Shown here in pieces: positions 38,527 to 50,545 of a stretch of 64,000 nucleotides of DNA. Positions within the stretch are counted from its first letter, which is position 1. The number at the start of each line of letters is the position of its first letter. A program made the position numbers and the translations under genes. The notes under the pieces are model-generated. The model ran no database searches, was not told the DNA's origin, and saw nothing but the letters and a program-made list of their open reading frames with translations. This stretch comes from Paralichthys olivaceus (taxonomy: Eukaryota; Chordata; Actinopteri; Pleuronectiformes; Paralichthyidae): assembly GCF_024713975.1 (NCBI RefSeq), contig NC_091109.1, forward strand, positions 20,553,760 to 20,617,759, given 5' to 3'.

Positions 38527-40774
38527 CACTCCACACAGTGTCGTGTACATAATGCAGGTGTTTCCTGTTCACATGTGATGAATCGCGTTGTCTTCCTCCC
38601 CTCGTTTCAGCTGCGTTTCCTTTAACTCTGAGTTACCTCCGTATCCCCAAAGGAGGAATTGCAGTGGAGCATGAATACAGTCCAAGTAGTAACAAAGGCC
38701 TGGGCTCCAAGAACAGTGCAGATCTTTTGTAAAACCACACAATCATTAGTGTCTGGTTCTCAACTCCCACATCTTCATTGTTTAAACAGGCAAACTGAGT
38801 AGATCACAGATGGATTTTTATATTATTTTTTAAAAAGCCAAACAGCTCGTACACACTACGTCTGCTCATTAAAAAAGAATGCTTGAGGCTGACAAGTGCT
38901 CGATGTGGGTTTGTGCAGATTGGCATCTAAAGGGTTACGGTACCCCGTCTTATTTATGCTGCCTTCACGTACCAAAAGACTCGACATACTCTACGTACAC
39001 TCTCCATAACAGCATTCATTCTATATAGCGCTCGAGCCAGCTCTCCTGCACTGTGGCTGCAGAATCAATGTCTGTTTTCCTGGTTTTACATTGCCACTGC
39101 ATTAGCCTACTTAACAAACGGCAGATGTCAGGGAAAGGTGACCTCAGTGGACAGAGAAGGTGTATTGATGCACTCACAGAGAATTAGCTGCAGTTCTCCT
39201 CAGGAGCAATTCAGCCTAAGTCGGCTCATTGTCTTTTGTTTACAGCCATAATAGCCATAATTGTTATAGTTGATTAAAACATATAAAAGCAAAAACATAT
39301 CATCACCATTCTGATTGTTTGAGATGGACTTTGCATCTCCACAAAAATGAAGCCAATATACCCTGTATATGAGGGCCACCATCTTGTGGTGATGATGTCA
39401 TTTGGAGCCAGAACTACCTAAAATGACACGAACCATCCTCGAGTAAAATTAGACGCGTACTTTGACTTTTGAGTTCGGCCCATGTCCCCTTTATTAACAT
39501 GGGGGAGGCGGGATTTACGACCTATGCTGGAGCCACAATAAAGATGCTTTGGCGTCTGATCTGACATTTCCTTCACTCTGTATAAATAAATAATAATGTG
39601 TAAGATTAATGTAAATTTACATTTGCAGAAGTAATAACCTGCTTGGCGAACTTAACTATGAAAAACATGTAGTGTGGGAGTAGCGTCCTGTAAATGCAAC
39701 AATGGGTGAAGCTCTTGGCAAGAAATCATTTTCAGCAGCAGAGAAAACTCAGATGATTGATCAGGGGTCATCCATTTGTACGATAGAACCCTGAAGTTAC
39801 ACAAACAAACGGAAAAAGTCAACTTCGGCGTAAAGTTCAGCTAAATTTAAGTGAACCAACGAGCAGCAAACTCAGCCGCTCTGTCGCACCCTGACGAACG
39901 ACGTTGAGCCTGACTACCAGAGCATTAAATGTCAAATCAGAGCATGTGAAGCTGATTTGCAATACCTGCTTGTCTAATTCTCAGAGGTCAGATGACTCCA
40001 GCAGTTCACATAAACAGGAAGTCCTCCACCTCTGCAACAACAGGGGCCTGTAGGGACGTCTGGTTGTATTTCTATCGTTCACACTATCTAGACAGAATTT
40101 GAAAGATATGTGTAACTCTTGTTTTAGATTTAACTGAACACTTCCCTGGTGATTCATGTGTTTTTTAGGCAGTGACTGCAAAAAACGATGGATGACGCAT
40201 CCTCACCTCCTCATAAAAAGGGAAGCCAAACTACCCGTGATACGATGCAGCCGATTGACGCTGGTGATGTGGTTCAGAGTCTGTGCAGCAGTGATGGTGG
40301 AGAGGAGCCACTGCTTCGAATTATTCATTAAAATAAATTTACAAGAATCACAAGATCTAATCCAGAAAAACTCCCTGGAAAACATTTGACGTGTTCTTTC
40401 TTTGACTTTTTAGTTCCGTCCATGTCCCATCTGCCAACACAGAGGGGGGGAGTTCATGACCTGTGACCACCAGGGGGCTTCGAAGATGTTTTGGCTTCAC
40501 TTTTCTGAGCTATTATTTTTCGATGATAACAGTTTATCGAGTTAGTTGAATGACTCGTTACTAAAAAAAAACCCAGGTGCTGGTAATCGTACTCTGTGTA
40601 ACTCTACTTCCTGTTATTTCACATTACAGCACGATGTTCAGAATCTTTCACAGAGTTGTCTTACCCTTTATTGAAAATGTTAAATCATTGACCTCCAGCC
40701 AAACAGTCAGTCTCCACTGAAGGGGGGCCGCCTGCATACCATCACTTCCTGTCGCCCCCCCCCAACAACACACA

Positions 40775-40813
<39 letters not shown>

Positions 40814-40912
40814 CAGCAGCATTGCAGAGCTCAGTGTCACGGATTCCCATAACTGCAGTCTTGTGACAAACCAGTCTGGTATTACTGCAATACTCGGCCT
40901 TCCTCAGTCTCT

Positions 40913-40961
<49 letters not shown>

Positions 40962-43900
40962 ACACACACTATCAGAGCACCATTGTCCGACTCTCTGACA
41001 GTGAATGAGAGCTGTGACGTTCAGTCAGCACAAGTGAACCACCTGATAACACACACGGCCCTGTTGCACTGTGTCAGTGTGAACTCTGCTCTCTAACATG
41101 TCTCTACTTCCCCTTGTCACTTCCCTCTTCTCACCACCAAGAACACACTGTATTACGACTTCAAATGTGAAGAGTGGTGTAAATTTACTCTAGCTGCTTG
41201 TCATACACTGCATAACTTTTTTTGGGTCCGAGCATTTTCACACACAAAAAAAACTGCAGCATGAAAATGTCAGTGGGCGTCGATGAGGTTTCTAACACGC
41301 GGCGGAAGGAAAACTGGAAAAATCCAAACACGTCAGGGTGAAAAAGAGGGAACAATGCACGTAGAAGACTCAGACACAGACGGCAACTTGGACAGAAAAC
41401 GAGATTCAAGAGCTTTTGGCAAAAAAGAGCCGACACCAGTGTCGATGTGCTGTAAACGAACACACGAGTCTGTGCATTCTCCGGAGTTCATGTTTGAAAA
41501 TGGCTTCAGTCATCGTACTTGTGGTATTTCCAATAATTAAAATGTTTTACTAACATCAAATGTGACAAATATTTGAAAGCAGTGATAAAAGACGTCATGA
41601 GAATTTGTTTTCATTGCGACAAAAAAAAAATCTTGATCTATTCCTATATCAGTCTCTCTGCGGCGAGTTTCTGTCTTTCATCACACTAACCTCTACTTTC
41701 ATTTATCCTAAATTTAACTCCCAACCACAAACTCAACCTAAATTTAATGAATCAACTGATGTAAACTTAACTTTGACCTTTAACCTCAAAGCTCTGCAGG
41801 AAAACACACACAAACACCCCACACTGCAGGGACCCAGTGCACGCTGCGTGTTTACTCTGCTGCTCGTGGCTTCATCAAGTGTGCAAGCGACTGAGAATGT
41901 GGAGGGACAATGAGGTGCGGGGGGTCGACTGTGATTACTCACCCTGACAAAGTTGTCCGGGAACAGCCCCCTGCGTCCGCCCAGCTCCCCCTCCCACCAT
42001 CCGCCATCGTCCCGCCGTATGTTCGAGATGATGTCACCCACCGTCAGGCTCAACTCATCTTCCTGCTGAGCCTCATAGTCGAACTCCACCACGGCCTCCA
42101 CTGTGCACAGGGACGAGACGAGTGCGTTACAACAGGTCAAACACTGCAGAGGTGATGAATGTGATTATTTTATTCATTTATTCCAAACAGCTGATTTTTA
42201 CATCAGAACACTGTTCACTGCTACAGTAAAGTAAAGTGGATTTAATTTCTCCTCAGTGCAGCTCTGATTCTGCTGAGTGTTTCATTTCCTCAGGACTCAA
42301 GAGAAAAAAATGGCCGGCTCTCAAAAATGCACAAATAAAGGCAGGAAAAAGCCCTGAGGGGAAATCACCTGCACTGCTGTGGCTTAAAGGGAAAATTCAG
42401 CAGAATGTGCCTTTTTTCTGCTGCCTGAAATCCATCAACACAACAATAGAGAAGTATTTAGTTTGTGGTTTTCAACACGCAAACTGTTTTCACAAACTGT
42501 TTTTTTGTTCAGAAACTGAAGTTGTGTTTTCTTTAAGACTCATTGTGTGTGTCCTCGAGGTCAACATCAACGCGCTGAATGCATTTTGAGATTGAGATTC
42601 ATAACAATGGAGGAAGTTTGGCTGCAGTGTCAGTAAATTAAAGAATCAGTCGAGCAAAACGGTGAAAGGGAAAGAGTCCCTTCGATCCAGATTGGCACCA
42701 AAAGTTTTTGAGCTCTTCTCTGACGCATTCCACATCCTTGTTTCGTGGAAACGTGTCCAGTAGTTTCTGCGTAATCCGGCTAACTAACGGACAAACAAAC
42801 AAATGGAAAGGGTTGAAAGCATGACATCCTTGGAGGTAATTTGAAAACTGGAACATTGAAATTTGTTAAAATCTATTTAAATAAAAAGAGGAAACCAATA
42901 GAGACACCCAGTGTTGTTCCACTACAGACAGTGATAACATTATTTAAAAAAAGGAAATCAGTGACACACACACATGCAACGTCTTCCCCTCAGTCTAACA
43001 TCACACGCCCGTAATCATACGTTAGCACACACACCACAAACAGGAACTGAAAAATGCTCTGAATTTCAGATGTAGTTTTCTTGACGCTGACCTTAAGCAT
43101 GAACACACACACCATCTCACTGGCCGCCCAGGTCTGATCCTCGTCTACACTGTGTGGGCAGCGAACGAGGGGATGGAGCGGAGGGGTTTCAGGGGTGGGG
43201 TAACCATGGGAACATCAGTACAAAGGGGCGGCTATGACTCAGACACACAGGCGTCCTCCCCAAAACGACTCTATTCCGCACACACACGTCCGCAGGTTAT
43301 CGAACACACGGCACACGTTGTAACTCAGCAGTGCAACAACAGGCAAGAGATGGAGTGTGTCTGCTGCTCAGATGGGGAGGATGTGATTCTGATGTGAGAG
43401 GTTAGCAGCAGACACCACAGTGACGTGGCACACACAAGCCGGGTTCTTCTTTGGCTTTGCTTCAGCAGTGCTTTGTGATCCTTGCTGGGAAGCGGCAGAG
43501 ACTATGAGAGTGAAAGTGGTGGGTTCTTCAGGAAGGGGAAGTGAATTGATAGCTTGTGGCAGCTATCTTGCTAACCACAGTACAATACTTCTGAGTGGTG
43601 AAAGGAGACGGCGCACCACAGTCCTCCCACGTCAGTCAACAACACACACACACCAGTGAGGAAGATGACAGATTGTGGCTCTGCACAGAGACACGGAAAC
43701 TGGGTCCGATAGGAAAACTTTTATTTTACAAAATAAACATGAAACGTGTGCGTTTATAACGACGTCTTAGAAATCACTGCCATTTATATATATTTCAAAA
43801 AATGGCTGATATATTGGTAACGGAAATGTTTTATTCCCCTAATCAGCATCGTATCAGCCTGTAGTTGAAGCCCTGAATATTAAAGTAGTGTTGAACAAAC

Positions 43901-45934
43901 CTGATGCTAAACCAGCTTTCTGAGCACTAATGTAACAGGAGGCCTTGAAAAGACAAGAGTTTGAAAAAACTACAGACAAAACTCAACTTTCACTCACACA
44001 GGAACTGAGACGAGCCTCTGAACAGCTGCACTAAGTTTAGATTAGAGGAAACCACACAGACACACACTGAACTCCCCAAATTCACGCTGACGTCTCATTG
44101 GTGAACCTGTGTTCCGTCGTACGTTTCAGTGCTGATGTCAGGAGCAGCTGCGTGTCTGTCTGTGAAACATTCACACTGGAGCCGAGCCCACCGGGAGTCA
44201 GAGCCTCCCACTCACTGTGGATCAGATCACAGACTTCAGTGAATTCTCCCACATCGAAGGAAAATCCTGTCTGTTCCCTGCTCGCAGCACAGTATCTGTT
44301 TTTTACTTCTAACGCTCGGCACTCCCGTTTCTCAGAACGCCTGTTGACAACAGCTCCGATAAGAATTTAGAGCATTCATCTTTTCGGTGTAGGTGGAGAG
44401 AGAAGACGAGGAGACATTCCTCTGGCTGCTTCGTCTTCCTCCCTGTCGAGACTAATGGCGATAGAGGAGCAGAAATCCTTTAATGTGTTTCAACTGTTGA
44501 ATGAATCTGAAGAAAGTGCTTTGTTGTCAGACTTGTGGGACTGAAGGTCACAGTTACAGATCTCTGCGACTGGTTCTACTCTTTGAAAACTAAAACAACA
44601 GCAGGATGACAGCAGGTCTGTCTCAGTCTGGACTTTATGTGCAGAAACATGCATAAATAATTAAAATGGGTGCTTTACCACAATTTGGCTCCAAGGGCCA
44701 GTTTAATGTACATTAACATTCAAAAGCACTTAGCTGTCTTTTAACTGAAAATGTGCACAACATCTAAAGACACTCACTGGTCAATTCATTAGGAACATGT
44801 GTACAATATAGTCCATGTTGGACTTTCCTCAGTGCAGAATGAGCCATGCATCTAGTTCACCAAGGCTCCTCTTACACTTATCATGCTCACACACAACTCT
44901 TCTGCCATACCACGTACTTATAAGGTTCATTTTCATCCATCCATTCATTGTCTATACTTCTAAGGGTCTGGGAGGGGACAGTTGAGCTGCTGACACGAGT
45001 GCGAGAGGTGTGGTGCACCCTGGAGAAGGTGCCAGTCCATCACAGAGACAAACAACCGTTCACTCTCACAATCACACCTTCGCTCACTTTAGAGCTGCCA
45101 TGTTCATTTACTATTAACATGGTCAGAACTTAAAGCTCTGGTTGGTAATCCTGGAAAAGCTAGCAAGCACCGGCGACACTTTTAAAAAGTGCAGCCGATA
45201 CATCCCACCCCCTCCCATTAAGGTTCTCGTCACAGAATTTGATTCACACACTTTTGACAGTGTCACTCAAAAACATCCATAAAGATAGATGATGGTGGCC
45301 ACTGGGAGATAAACATTTGCTCGGCCTGACACGGCCCACTTGGGTTTAGCTAATACGCAGGACTTCTTTGGAGGCTCTTTTAGTTTCCAGTTCACTTGTG
45401 CATATTACGAACAATTACTCCAACTGACACAACTCCTGCAAACCAGGGGCGGGGGGGGGCTTTAGGGGACCACCAAAGATCCGGGACCATGTGGTAGCTG
45501 CCTGCTGTTCACTGTGTCCCGGCTGATTACATGGATGTGAGTGTGTTTCCCCTGAGGGTAACTGTGCATTGTTTGTTTACATGCAGCAGAGACAGATGTG
45601 CAATAGAGAGAAGCCCGTACAAGGGAAGAATACTTTGAAGGAGGGCTGCAGCCAATTATACAATGATACTAAAAAAGGGAATTCCACCGGTCCATAAGAT
45701 GTTTAAAGTCAATTTCCAAGGGAACAGTGACAAGTTGCATGAGTCCCGGTGCCATAAATAGAAAAAAAGAAGTGTCGCCCTCATGCTGCTCTGCATGGTG
45801 TCTGTGAAAATCCCCAGCAAATTCAAATATGCACCGAGTTAACGGATTACTCGAGCGTTAAACCTGCAGTCGCTTGTGCTGCAGCAGCGCAGAGCTGTGG
45901 GAAACGATGGCGATGATGAGGTGGAGAATAATGT

Positions 45935-45965
<31 letters not shown>

Positions 45966-45988
45966 ACACACACACATCAGGCCTGTTT

Positions 45989-46027
<39 letters not shown>

Positions 46028-46423
46028 ACACATCTGGCCTGTTTCATACACACACACACACACACACACAGAGTGAATGCAAACGTGTCAACATCTGCAA
46101 CTCATCAATGTGATTCCGCCGCTTTTCCTGAAATCGCGCCCGAGCTGCCGCACACGCCCACGCACGCTTTCTAATCATGAACAATAAAAAGCGCAATTAA
46201 ACATGCGAAACCCAACCGAGCGTGTGCGGTCACTTACGAGCCGCGTCGGGGGGGGGAGGTGAGGTGAGGTGAGGAGGGGAGGAGAGGAGGGGAAGACTGA
46301 ACCCAGCGCGCATCTGGACCGGCCGTTTCTTCCTCCCCATCCAGATGCGCAAAGGCGCCGGAGGCTATTTTTGAACGCACCGCGGACAAGAAGCACAAAA
46401 AAGAAGCGTCTGTTCTCACCCAT
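26174..46423 (-). CDS. sh3kbp1: SH3-domain kinase-binding protein 1 (CIN85)
   Basis: Endocytic adaptor that links CBL and activated receptors to endophilin and the cytoskeleton. 19 coding exons: 46423-46420, 42100-41943, 36499-36385, 35574-35468, 34611-34467, 34347-34268, 34082-33993, 30126-30057, 29604-29510, 29399-29304, 29179-29128, 29043-28972, 28122-27983, 27890-27820, 27687-27581, 27481-27344, 27040-26829, 26730-26667, 26212-26174. It encodes about 615 aa (human 665). Order: SH3A (1-57), SH3B (about 99-156), SH3C (about 261-316), proline-rich linker ([17 protein letters not shown]), the conserved [14 protein letters not shown], and the C-terminal coiled coil. The first exon carries only ATGG. 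The join 27983 to 27890 is off by one base as drawn, so one of these two borders is wrong or there is an alternative exon. The gene lies directly upstream of map3k15 on the same strand, as on human Xp22. Confidence 0.94.
26736..26765. repeat. (AC)n next to an sh3kbp1 acceptor
   Basis: Pure (AC)14-15 immediately upstream (minus-strand sense) of the exon ending at 26730. It supplies (GU)n just before the acceptor. Confidence 0.9.
29304..29604 (-). other. sh3kbp1: sh3kbp1 SH3C exons
   Basis: Two exons encode the third SH3 domain: [18 protein letters not shown], then [20 protein letters not shown]. The ALYDY-like FPYEA, the tandem Trp and the PDNF motif are intact, so ligand binding is expected to be retained. 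Confidence 0.92.
30172..30320. repeat. (GT)n then (AC)n microsatellites
   Basis: (GT)n at 30172-30185 and (AC)n at about 30276-30320 in the intron upstream of sh3kbp1 exon 8, in opposite orientation. Confidence 0.85.
31255..31470 (+). repeat. Diverged teleost dispersed repeat
   Basis: Contains ggttcttggttctaatcc, then ctgtgtgaggtttcctgtgg and gacgacctgtccttggg. These resemble the widespread fish repeat that reads (by memory of the family) TGTGGGTTTTCTCCGGG ... GGCGACCTGTCCAGGG. Strongly mutated, hence old. Confidence 0.5.
31987..32029. repeat. (AC)n microsatellite
   Basis: Nearly pure (AC)20 in sh3kbp1 intron 7, with one aaac interruption. Confidence 0.9.
32730..32945. repeat. Compound (GT)n-(CT)n-(GT)n microsatellite
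   Basis: (GT)12 at 32730-32753, a (CT)n pyrimidine tract at 32803-32840, and (GT)n at about 32898-32945, in sh3kbp1 intron 7. Confidence 0.88.
33952..33973. repeat. (TA)n microsatellite
   Basis: Alternating TA, about 10 units, 20 bases beyond the sh3kbp1 exon 7 donor. Confidence 0.85.
34467..35574 (-). other. sh3kbp1: sh3kbp1 SH3B exons
   Basis: Exon 35574-35468 encodes [20 protein letters not shown]. Exon 34611-34467 encodes [20 protein letters not shown]. Together they form the second SH3 domain, closely matching the human protein, followed by a Ser/Thr-rich acidic linker. Confidence 0.93.
36010..36135. repeat. Degenerate 22-24-bp tandem repeat
   Basis: Several imperfect units of the form tagttgttttgtgtcttt follow each other in sh3kbp1 intron 2. 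A similar ttttgtgtctttttgtag repeat is common in fish genomes. Confidence 0.55.
38492..38524. repeat. (AC)n microsatellite
   Basis: Pure (AC)16 in sh3kbp1 intron 2. Confidence 0.92.
39340..39600. repeat. Dispersed repeat, copy 1
   Basis: Contains gaagccaatataccctg, ccaccatcttgtggtgatga, gtcggcccatgtccc-like sequence, gggggaggcgggattta and agatgctttggcgtctga. A copy with the same order of blocks starts about 1 kb further on. Confidence 0.5.
40385..40530. repeat. Dispersed repeat, copy 2
   Basis: Shares tttgacttttnagttcngnc, catgtccc, gggggnagttnatgacctnt and aagatgntttggcntc with copy 1 at 39340-39600, so the two derive from one element. Confidence 0.5.
40773..40967. repeat. Two (AC)n microsatellites
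   Basis: (AC)n at 40773-40811 and 40915-40968, separated by about 100 bases of unique DNA. Confidence 0.9.
41281..41420 (+). repeat. Dispersed repeat also found in tfr1 intron 11
   Basis: Shares gatgaggtttctaacacg, ggtgaaaaagagg, caatgcacgta and aagactcag-type blocks, in the same order and orientation, with 57611-57745. Confidence 0.6.
41943..42100 (-). other. sh3kbp1: sh3kbp1 SH3A exon
   Basis: A single exon encodes almost the whole first SH3 domain: [43 protein letters not shown]. The EFDY, GWWEG and PDNF motifs match human CIN85 SH3A, which binds PxxxPR motifs in CBL. Confidence 0.95.
44777..45115 (-). repeat. Teleost dispersed repeats, adjacent fragments
   Basis: Starts cactggtcaattcattagga, close to the widespread fish repeat with cactttattaggtacac. 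It is followed by a fragment with gtgccagtccatcacag and acaaacaaccgttcactctc, the reverse complement of the repeat type also seen at 31255-31470. Confidence 0.5.
45936..46071. repeat. (AC)n with a repeated spacer
   Basis: Three (AC)n blocks separated by two copies of catcnggcctgtttcatac, a minisatellite built on a microsatellite. Confidence 0.88.
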
Positions 46424-46800
46424 TTATGTCTCCCGGTGTGCGGCGGCTGCTCCTGCAGGACGGGGGTTCGCAGGGAGGGTTGGTTGATCCAGGTACAGAG
46501 GAGGGTTTGTGCCGGACCGAGCTCCAGCCTCCTGCTCCGCGCCACAGATCCGCTAGAGCCGCGCTGAAACGGGAGGAGCGTCAGATGAAACCATATTCCT
46601 TCCTCTTTTTTTTGTCTCCAGTGACACGACGGAGAGGAGGCAGAGCGAGTGACCAGAGGAGGAAAGCGCTGATGAACGAATCTCTCTCCCCCCCTCTCTT
46701 CCCCTCTCTCCCTGCTGCCTTCAGGACCACTGCGTGAAACCCCACTCTTCCCAATTTGCAGGCCTTTGAGACGCCGTGACGCAACGCGTGGCACCGTGCG
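46231..46800 (-). promoter_or_regulatory. sh3kbp1: sh3kbp1 CpG-rich promoter and first exon
   Basis: GC- and CpG-rich block around the initiating ATG at 46423-46421. The exon ends after ATGG at a gtgag donor (46415-46419). A second strong donor (gtaagtg, 46231-46237) lies 185 bases further on; using it would put the ATG out of frame with exon 2, so it could only give a non-coding or truncated form. A (AGGTG)n/poly-G stretch is at 46250-46290. No TATA box seen. Confidence 0.55.
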
Positions 46801-47503
46801 TGATGCACAGATGCTGGTGACACAGTTACTCTGTGTCGTGGAGCTGACTGCGGATCTTAATGCAGGAAATAAACTGGTTTTATAGGCTAGTTAAATGTGT
46901 TTAAGCCAAACATGTGATGCATTTGTGTGTCCGGCTCCTACTTTTGTCCTGGTCCCACTGGTTGTGTTTATGATAAATGCATTTAAATCCAACATCCATG
47001 TGTTGAAACGTCTTTATATACAGTCTATGGTTGAAACGTCTTGTATTGACTTGTAATGTCAAGTATCGAGTAGCCTTCATAATTAACAATAAGTATACGG
47101 TATGTACGGATGTGTAATGTATACGTATATAAATGTAAGTGAGTTAAAAACTTTTTGAAAAAGTTCTATATTATCTTGTGTCTTTTGGTTTCTGCTGTTA
47201 AAATGAAAACAGATGTGATATTTCAGTATCAACTGACTCCAGTCACTTTTTGTTGGGTCGTTCATTCTTCTCTGCTTCTTTGAGATTTCCAACAGTCAGT
47301 GAATGCAGCATGAGTGTGAGCTCAAAGCCTCGCACCTGTGCAGCTCAAATCTCGTGAGAACTCTGATGCAGAAACACTAAGAGAGCAGATTATAGTGATG
47401 TGATGTCATTCTGACTCACTGCTGTTGTATTGTATCATCAGATGGTCTCATTTATAAAGGCCACGTTTAAAAACACTGATGAATAAAAAAGTCAAAAATA
47501 CAA

Positions 47504-47504
47504 T

Positions 47505-47544
<40 letters not shown>

Positions 47545-47607
47545 TTCTCTCTCTCTCTCACACACACATTCTCTCACTCTCTCTCACACACACACACATA
47601 CATACAC
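47504..47607. repeat. Compound (CT)n/(CA)n microsatellite
   Basis: Alternating tctctc and cacaca blocks over about 100 bases. Confidence 0.9.
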
Positions 47608-50379
47608 AGCTATAAGCCCCTGCGGTGTTGTCGTCCCCTCCGGACCAAACCACATGCAGATGAGAATGTGCTGGCGGCAGCAGAGCGAGGGAGATAAAAT
47701 GATGCAGCGGTGGTTTCGGAGGAAGAGACAGAGATGAAGAATTAAAGATATGGTTTTCTTGCCCGTCAGCTGTCACCTGGGTGCAGAACAACAAAGAAGA
47801 CCTGATCTGATATGAAGAACTACGGAACAGCTCAAGAATGGAATTCAAACGTCACAGATGCTTCTTCAGGAGATGAAACCTGTCTGACCTTGACCGGAAT
47901 GTGGAAATGACTTGAACGCCACATGAATAAATGAGATATGAGCGTTTCTTATTGTTAATTGATGTCAGTGTAACTGTAATAGCCTCGTTTAGTATGAAGC
48001 ATACATTGTATACAAAGATGGACGACATGACGGCTTCCTAAAAGTGAAGCCAAGATGGCGTCTGTCAGTCTAGGTAGATCTTATTTGTCTTGTACTCATT
48101 CATTGTAAGTGTTCTGGTTATTTGAGGCTATTAAAACAAGGTGAAACATCATGATTGACAGCTGGGACAGACTCACAACTGGTCCAGAATGTGTAGAGGC
48201 CGGACTTTCCCACTGCGTCTCCACTTAAGAAATAGTTTGGACATGAACGCCGCCATTTTGCGTATTTGGTGCCAGAATCTGTGCCAGTGATTTCCCGTCG
48301 ATCGTGAGTCAGTCTCAGCTGTCAATCATAACATTTAACCCTGTTTGAGTACCAGCAGATTTTTACTTAAAACCAAACACATTGGAAAAAGGAACACTAG
48401 CTAAGAATGACCTCAAACGACAGTCACACAGTGTTGCTTTACTTCATTTCATCAGCTGAGGAGTTCACACACTTTTTCAAACCTACACTGAATATTTTAA
48501 TGATGTATTCAATGAGAGCTTAAGATTTAAAAATAGAATGTGTTGGCACATGAACGTCACTTAGATGAAGACCTGACCAGAATTTCAAACAAATTTACAC
48601 ATAGATGGAGATTTTATCCAAGCTCTCACCGTCTCTTTCTTTCCACTGTGACGGGCTATTTCTCACATATACTATAAAACCATCTGTGCTGCTACACTCA
48701 AATTGTTTTCCTGTCCAGAGCCGGAGGACTCATTCTCTCCAGAGATGGGAAGTAAATTTAACACAAAGCACGAAAGTGACACCATCTGGGACAGTGTTGC
48801 TATGACATGATGTGCTAAGTCCCAATTAAATTTTGCCACCCACTGTTCATGTTGAAACAGACGCCACACACAGGCGCAGATGAACATAGTGAGAAGTCTC
48901 AGTAGTGCAAACTCTATTTCTAGCACCTCCGTTCCTCTCGCTCACATTTGTTGCCTGATGGAATCTGTAAAACGGGATTAAAGTCAAGTGAAATCCATTC
49001 TATTAGGACTGTGTGTAAATTACTGCAGTGGTGAGAAGGACTTTAATCGCATGTTAGTCATTGCAAGTATGATTTGCTCTATTAATAATATTTAGTCTGG
49101 ACCATTTTCTTGGCTTGGAAGAAAAAAACTTTTAATTGTTGCAGCAGCTTAAGAAGCCAATACAAGAATTTAAGCATATATTTTGAACCAGGAGCAGTAA
49201 TCACATCATGTCTGTCTGCAGCCACAGGAATTTACATCAGAATCTATTTTAGATGTATTTTCCCGCATGCCGCACTCGCTAATGATGCTGCAAATAACCC
49301 CCCTGACCCAGGCCCTCGCTGCCCGTCTTCCATTTCACATTTATTGATGTTCTCTGTTCTCCAGGAAGCAGTGTGAGCTTTAGAAATGGTTTTATGCTCT
49401 TACTGTGATAAATGACTTGTCCATCAAAGACAGGTCCTCACACTTCATGGCTCAGGTTTTTGTGCTGATGTGCAGAGTCTGCATTGTGACTTAATAAACT
49501 AACCAAACTGTTCAATCTGCCACGGGTGAAATCTGGTCATGTTTCAAACACCTCTCGATGAAAACAGCACACACGGACACTCACGACCACAACGACAAAA
49601 AATGTGAATAATTACTTATAATTAGTTGTAGATTGATTGGTAGTTTTATCAGTTTAATTAAAACTACAATAATACAAAGCTTGTAAAAAGGGGGACTGAA
49701 TATTTTGTGAAACTAATGTATGTTGCTAGAATGATCCCTGAGAATATTGTTTCAATTACATCAAAACTCAAATGGGTTGATTACTTTACTTGCCTTAAAA
49801 TATGGTTGGATATTCTTGTTAGATGTATTGTTAGAAGACTTTAAGGATTACTCAATGAGCAGATTTGATTTGTTGAACAATTCATTTTTTTCAGCTGTCA
49901 AATCAATGTAGTGAGGAGAGAACTTTTTAATTTAGTGAAGTAGATGTTTAAAGTAATGAAAACTGGAAAGTACAATAATATGAATATAATCCATTTATAT
50001 GGCAGTATTTACATATAGCGTGAGTACAAAGTGCTTTCAAAGTAAAAAGAAAGTAGTAAAATCAGAAACTCATGAACCCCCCCCCCTTGTACATCATTCA
50101 CGTTTTAGAACATGGCAACAACACTGAGACTATACATTGATAAATGGGTGTATGCATTCAATATGGTTTTAAATACAATAAAACAAAGTGTAGCTACTGA
50201 GAAATAAAATAAATAAAAAACTATAAGGATAATATGCTTGAATAAGTGATATTTGAATAAAGGAAGTTACTAGTTAGGTTGTAAATGCAATCATTAAAGA
50301 TAATATCGCAGAACTTGAATCTATACTGTATGTACATGTATATGAAATAAATTCTTACGTCGCACGACCGATAAATAAC

Positions 50380-50401
50380 GGGGGGGGGGGGGGGGGGGGG
50401 G
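50380..50401. repeat. Homopolymer G tract
   Basis: 22 consecutive G residues, about 145 bases upstream of the tfr1 first-exon donor. It could form a quadruplex, and its length may be unreliable in the assembly. Confidence 0.9.
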
Positions 50402-50460
50402 ATTTGGTTCGGGCCCCCAAATTAGTGAATGCGCCCATGCAGTGGGTGTTTACTTTGAGT

Positions 50461-50545
50461 GCGTAATGTGTGACGACACAGGAAGCGGAAGCGAAATAAT
50501 CTTATAAGGGAGCGGAGGTGCGGTCTGACAAAGCTGCAGCTGAAG
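50461..50545 (+). promoter_or_regulatory. tfr1: tfr1 core promoter and leader exon
   Basis: Contains a CRE/AP-1-like tgacgaca (50471-50478), tandem ETS cores aggaagcggaagc (50480-50492) with GGAAGCGAAA, and a TATA-like ttataag (50502-50508). The leader ends at a GT donor (50546). The mammalian TFRC promoter is also driven by ETS and AP-1/CRE-like sites. A second possible leader exon lies at 50621-50680, with an acceptor ctctcag and a short upstream reading frame. The TSS is not fixed by sequence. Confidence 0.5.

Larger units (their letters stand above)
36500..41942 (-). other. sh3kbp1 intron 2, repeat-bearing
   Basis: 5.4 kb between the SH3A exon and exon 3. It holds two related dispersed repeats (39340-39600 and 40385-40530), several microsatellites and a 41281-41420 repeat copy. 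No nested gene recognised. Confidence 0.6.
42101..46419 (-). other. sh3kbp1 intron 1
   Basis: 4.3 kb with diverged dispersed repeats (about 42660-42800 and 44777-45130) and compound (AC)n tracts at 45936-46071. No nested gene recognised. Confidence 0.6.
46800..50450. other. Intergenic spacer between sh3kbp1 and tfr1
   Basis: Divergent promoters of sh3kbp1 and tfr1 bound this gene-free stretch. It contains (CT)/(CA) repeats at 47504-47607, a mutated dispersed repeat near 48000-48290 and AT-rich DNA. No coding exon recognised. Confidence 0.6.

Noticed and set aside
45936..46071. Regularly spaced repeats resembling a CRISPR array
   Set aside because: The repeats are (AC)n with copied spacers in a fish genome; there are no cas genes and no unique spacers.
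46234..46794. 186-codon minus-strand frame over the sh3kbp1 promoter
   Set aside because: Product of high GC in a CpG island; overlaps the true ATG in another frame and has no known domain.
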